This document shows positions 62,530 to 64,000 of a DNA stretch of 64,000 bases, piece after piece. The stretch covers positions 79,227 to 143,226 of the forward strand of contig NZ_PZJU01000019.1 of the NCBI RefSeq assembly GCF_003206715.1, in the 5' to 3' direction. A program made the position numbers and the translations under genes. This DNA is from Salinicola peritrichatus (lineage in GTDB: Bacteria > Pseudomonadota > Gammaproteobacteria > Pseudomonadales > Halomonadaceae). Numbering within the stretch: position 1 is the stretch's first letter; each line of letters opens with the position of its first letter. The notes under the pieces are model-generated. The model made no database searches and was not told the origin of the DNA. It worked only from the letters and a program-made list of their open reading frames with translations.

Positions 62530-64000
62530 ATGCAAGAACGTAGCGAGGATGTGGTCATCATCGGCGCCGGGAGTGCCGGACTGGCTGCTTGGCAGGCCGC
62601 CAGGCAGCAAACCGCAAGCGTGGCGCTGGTCGAAGGCGGTCCAGCGGGTACCACCTGCGCCCGGGTCGGCTGCATGCCCAGCAAGCTGCTGATCGCGGCC
62701 GCCAACGCGGCTCACCAGGTGCGCCGCGTCGAGCCGTTCGGCATCCATATCGAGGGGGCGGTGCACGTGGATGGCGAAGCGGTCATGGCGCGCGTACGCC
62801 GCGAGCGGGATCGTTTCGTCAATCATGTACTCGAGTCGATGGAGCGTATTCCGGAAGCGTGCCGCTATCAGGGCGAGGCCCGCTTCGAAGATCCGCATAC
62901 CCTGACCGTCGACGATCGACTGCGTCTCCATGCCCGGCGCATCGTCATCGCCACCGGTTCCCAGCCGGTGGTTCCGCAAGCGTTCGAAGTCGCCGGGGAT
63001 CGGCTGGTCACCAGCGACACGCTGTTCGAATGGCGGACCCTGCCCGAGTCGGTGGCAGTGTTCGGACCGGGAACGACAGGGCTGGAGCTGGCCCAGGCGC
63101 TGGCTCGGCTCGGTGTGCGGGTGCGATTGTTTGGTCGGCACGGCAGTCTGGGTGTCCTCACCGATGAGCAGCTCATCGCGCAGGCCGAGTGTCTGTTCAA
63201 CGAGGAGTTTTATCTCGATACCTGCGGCGATGCCGAAATCGTCGAGCGCGACGGCGGCCAGGTGGCGGTGCGTTTCACCGATCGTGCTTCGAAAGAACCG
63301 ACCACCGAGCACTTCGATCATGCGCTGATCGCCACTGGGCGCAGGCCCAATATCGACCGACTCGAGCTGCAGCGGGCCGGGTTGAAACTGGATGAGCGGG
63401 GCATGCCGGAGGTCGATCGCTACACCATGCGCTGCTGCAACGTCGACGGCCAGTTCGGTCATATCCACATGGCTGGGGATGTCGCCAACGACGCCCCCAT
63501 TCTGCACGAGGCAACCGACGAGGGCGCCATCGCCGGTCGCAATGCCGGCCGCGGAAACGGGGTCTACGCGGGCCATCGCCGCTCGCCGTTGGCCATCGTG
63601 TTCTGCGAACCGCAAATGGCGCGTGTCGGCCCGGGACATGCGGAACTCGCCGAGCAGTTCGGCGAGCGGCTGGCAGTCAGCGAGTTCTCGTTCGAACGCC
63701 AGGGCCGGGCTCGCATCATGAACGCCAATCGAGGTTATCTGCGCCTGTACGGCGAATACGGCAGTGGCCGATTCCTCGGCGCCGAACTCTGCGCGCCCGA
63801 GGGCGAGCATCTGGCCCATCTACTGGCCTGGGCACATCAGCAGCGGATGGTCGTACCGGAAATGGCCGGGTTGCCCTTCTATCATCCGACGCTCGAAGAA
63901 GGGCTGCGAACCGCACTGCGCGACTTGAGTGCCCGATTGCTGCTCGACCCGGCGATGGTGGAGCAATGCATGGAATGCGGGCCGGGTGTAGTGGTCAAGT
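62530..64000 (+). CDS. dihydrolipoamide dehydrogenase-like flavoprotein, cut by window edge
   Basis: An open frame of 490 codons runs off the right edge. The FAD fold (DVVIIGAGSAGLAAWQAARQ), the redox disulfide (GTTCARVGCMPSKLLIAAAN), an NAD fold (VAVFGPGTTGLELAQALARL) and the dimer-interface catalytic block (LPFYHPTLEEGLRTALRDL) place it among pyridine nucleotide-disulfide oxidoreductases. It differs from typical Lpd in its divergent NAD motif and longer C terminus (CMECGPGVV). The substrate is not clear. Confidence 0.9.
   Translation, partial: MQERSEDVVIIGAGSAGLAAWQAARQQTASVALVEGGPAGTTCARVGCMPSKLLIAAANAAHQVRRVEPFGIHIEGAVHVDGEAVMARVRRERDRFVNHVLESMERIPEACRYQGEARFEDPHTLTVDDRLRLHARRIVIATGSQPVVPQAFEVAGDRLVTSDTLFEWRTLPESVAVFGPGTTGLELAQALARLGVRVRLFGRHGSLGVLTDEQLIAQAECLFNEEFYLDTCGDAEIVERDGGQVAVRFTDRASKEPTTEHFDHALIATGRRPNIDRLELQRAGLKLDERGMPEVDRYTMRCCNVDGQFGHIHMAGDVANDAPILHEATDEGAIAGRNAGRGNGVYAGHRRSPLAIVFCEPQMARVGPGHAELAEQFGERLAVSEFSFERQGRARIMNANRGYLRLYGEYGSGRFLGAELCAPEGEHLAHLLAWAHQQRMVVPEMAGLPFYHPTLEEGLRTALRDLSARLLLDPAMVEQCMECGPGVVVK

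Overview
The window looks like a GC-rich gammaproteobacterium. The style of the codon use, the copper/mercury cargo and the tRNA-linked conjugative element suggest a Halomonadaceae-like host, but no ribosomal marker is present, so the genus is an inference. Positions 1 to about 49657 read as the right-hand part of an integrative and conjugative element (ICE). Type IV secretion genes of the PFL_4709/4710/4711 families and a TraG-N protein lie at the left. A MobH-type relaxase (traI) and a tyrosine recombinase lie at the right, followed by a 53-base 3' fragment of tRNA-Thr(UGU), which is the expected attachment-site scar.

Between the two transfer modules is a metal-resistance cargo, from left to right. 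First is a decayed HigBA-like toxin-antitoxin pair, cut by a 5.1 kb ISL3-type mercury transposon (5331-10475: tnpA, merR, merT, merP, two merF-like genes, merA, and a 44-residue membrane protein). Next is a cysteine-rich copper-storage protein, followed by an eight-gene operon for a complex I-like membrane arm and the ergothioneine genes egtB and egtD (10790-22106). Then come copper efflux and oxidation genes read leftward (response regulator, sensor, multicopper oxidase, copB, broken cytochrome b561), a dmeF cation exporter, a second two-component system, and a thioredoxin/dsbD pair. After a dead IS5-family element there is a MerR-promoter-driven operon (peroxiredoxin, merR, Cu+ ATPase, 44-residue membrane protein), lgt, and a third, partly decayed copper/thiol-redox cluster (Met-rich protein, DUF411, TlpA, CcdA).

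Right of the attachment scar (49658-64000) lies what I take to be the resident chromosome. It carries a second copy of the copper-storage, complex I-like and egtB locus (50301-60490). Gene order, overlaps and nearly all protein lengths match the ICE copy, but codon use is visibly more GC-rich and egtD is reduced to a 32-codon stub. It is followed by a GlsB-family membrane protein, a zinc-dependent alcohol/formaldehyde dehydrogenase and an unfinished dihydrolipoamide-dehydrogenase-like flavoprotein.

The most unusual system is the complex I-like locus. It has homologues of NuoA, H, J, K, L, M and N but no NADH module and no NuoI. In place of NuoB/C/D it has one soluble protein with none of the conserved Fe-S cysteines. 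Several residues that couple quinone chemistry to proton pumping appear altered, while Met-rich stretches and a natural His6 tail appear. With a copper-storage protein at one end and thiol-histidine biosynthesis at the other, it may be a redox-independent ion-translocating complex used under metal stress. That role is inference; the architecture is directly visible.
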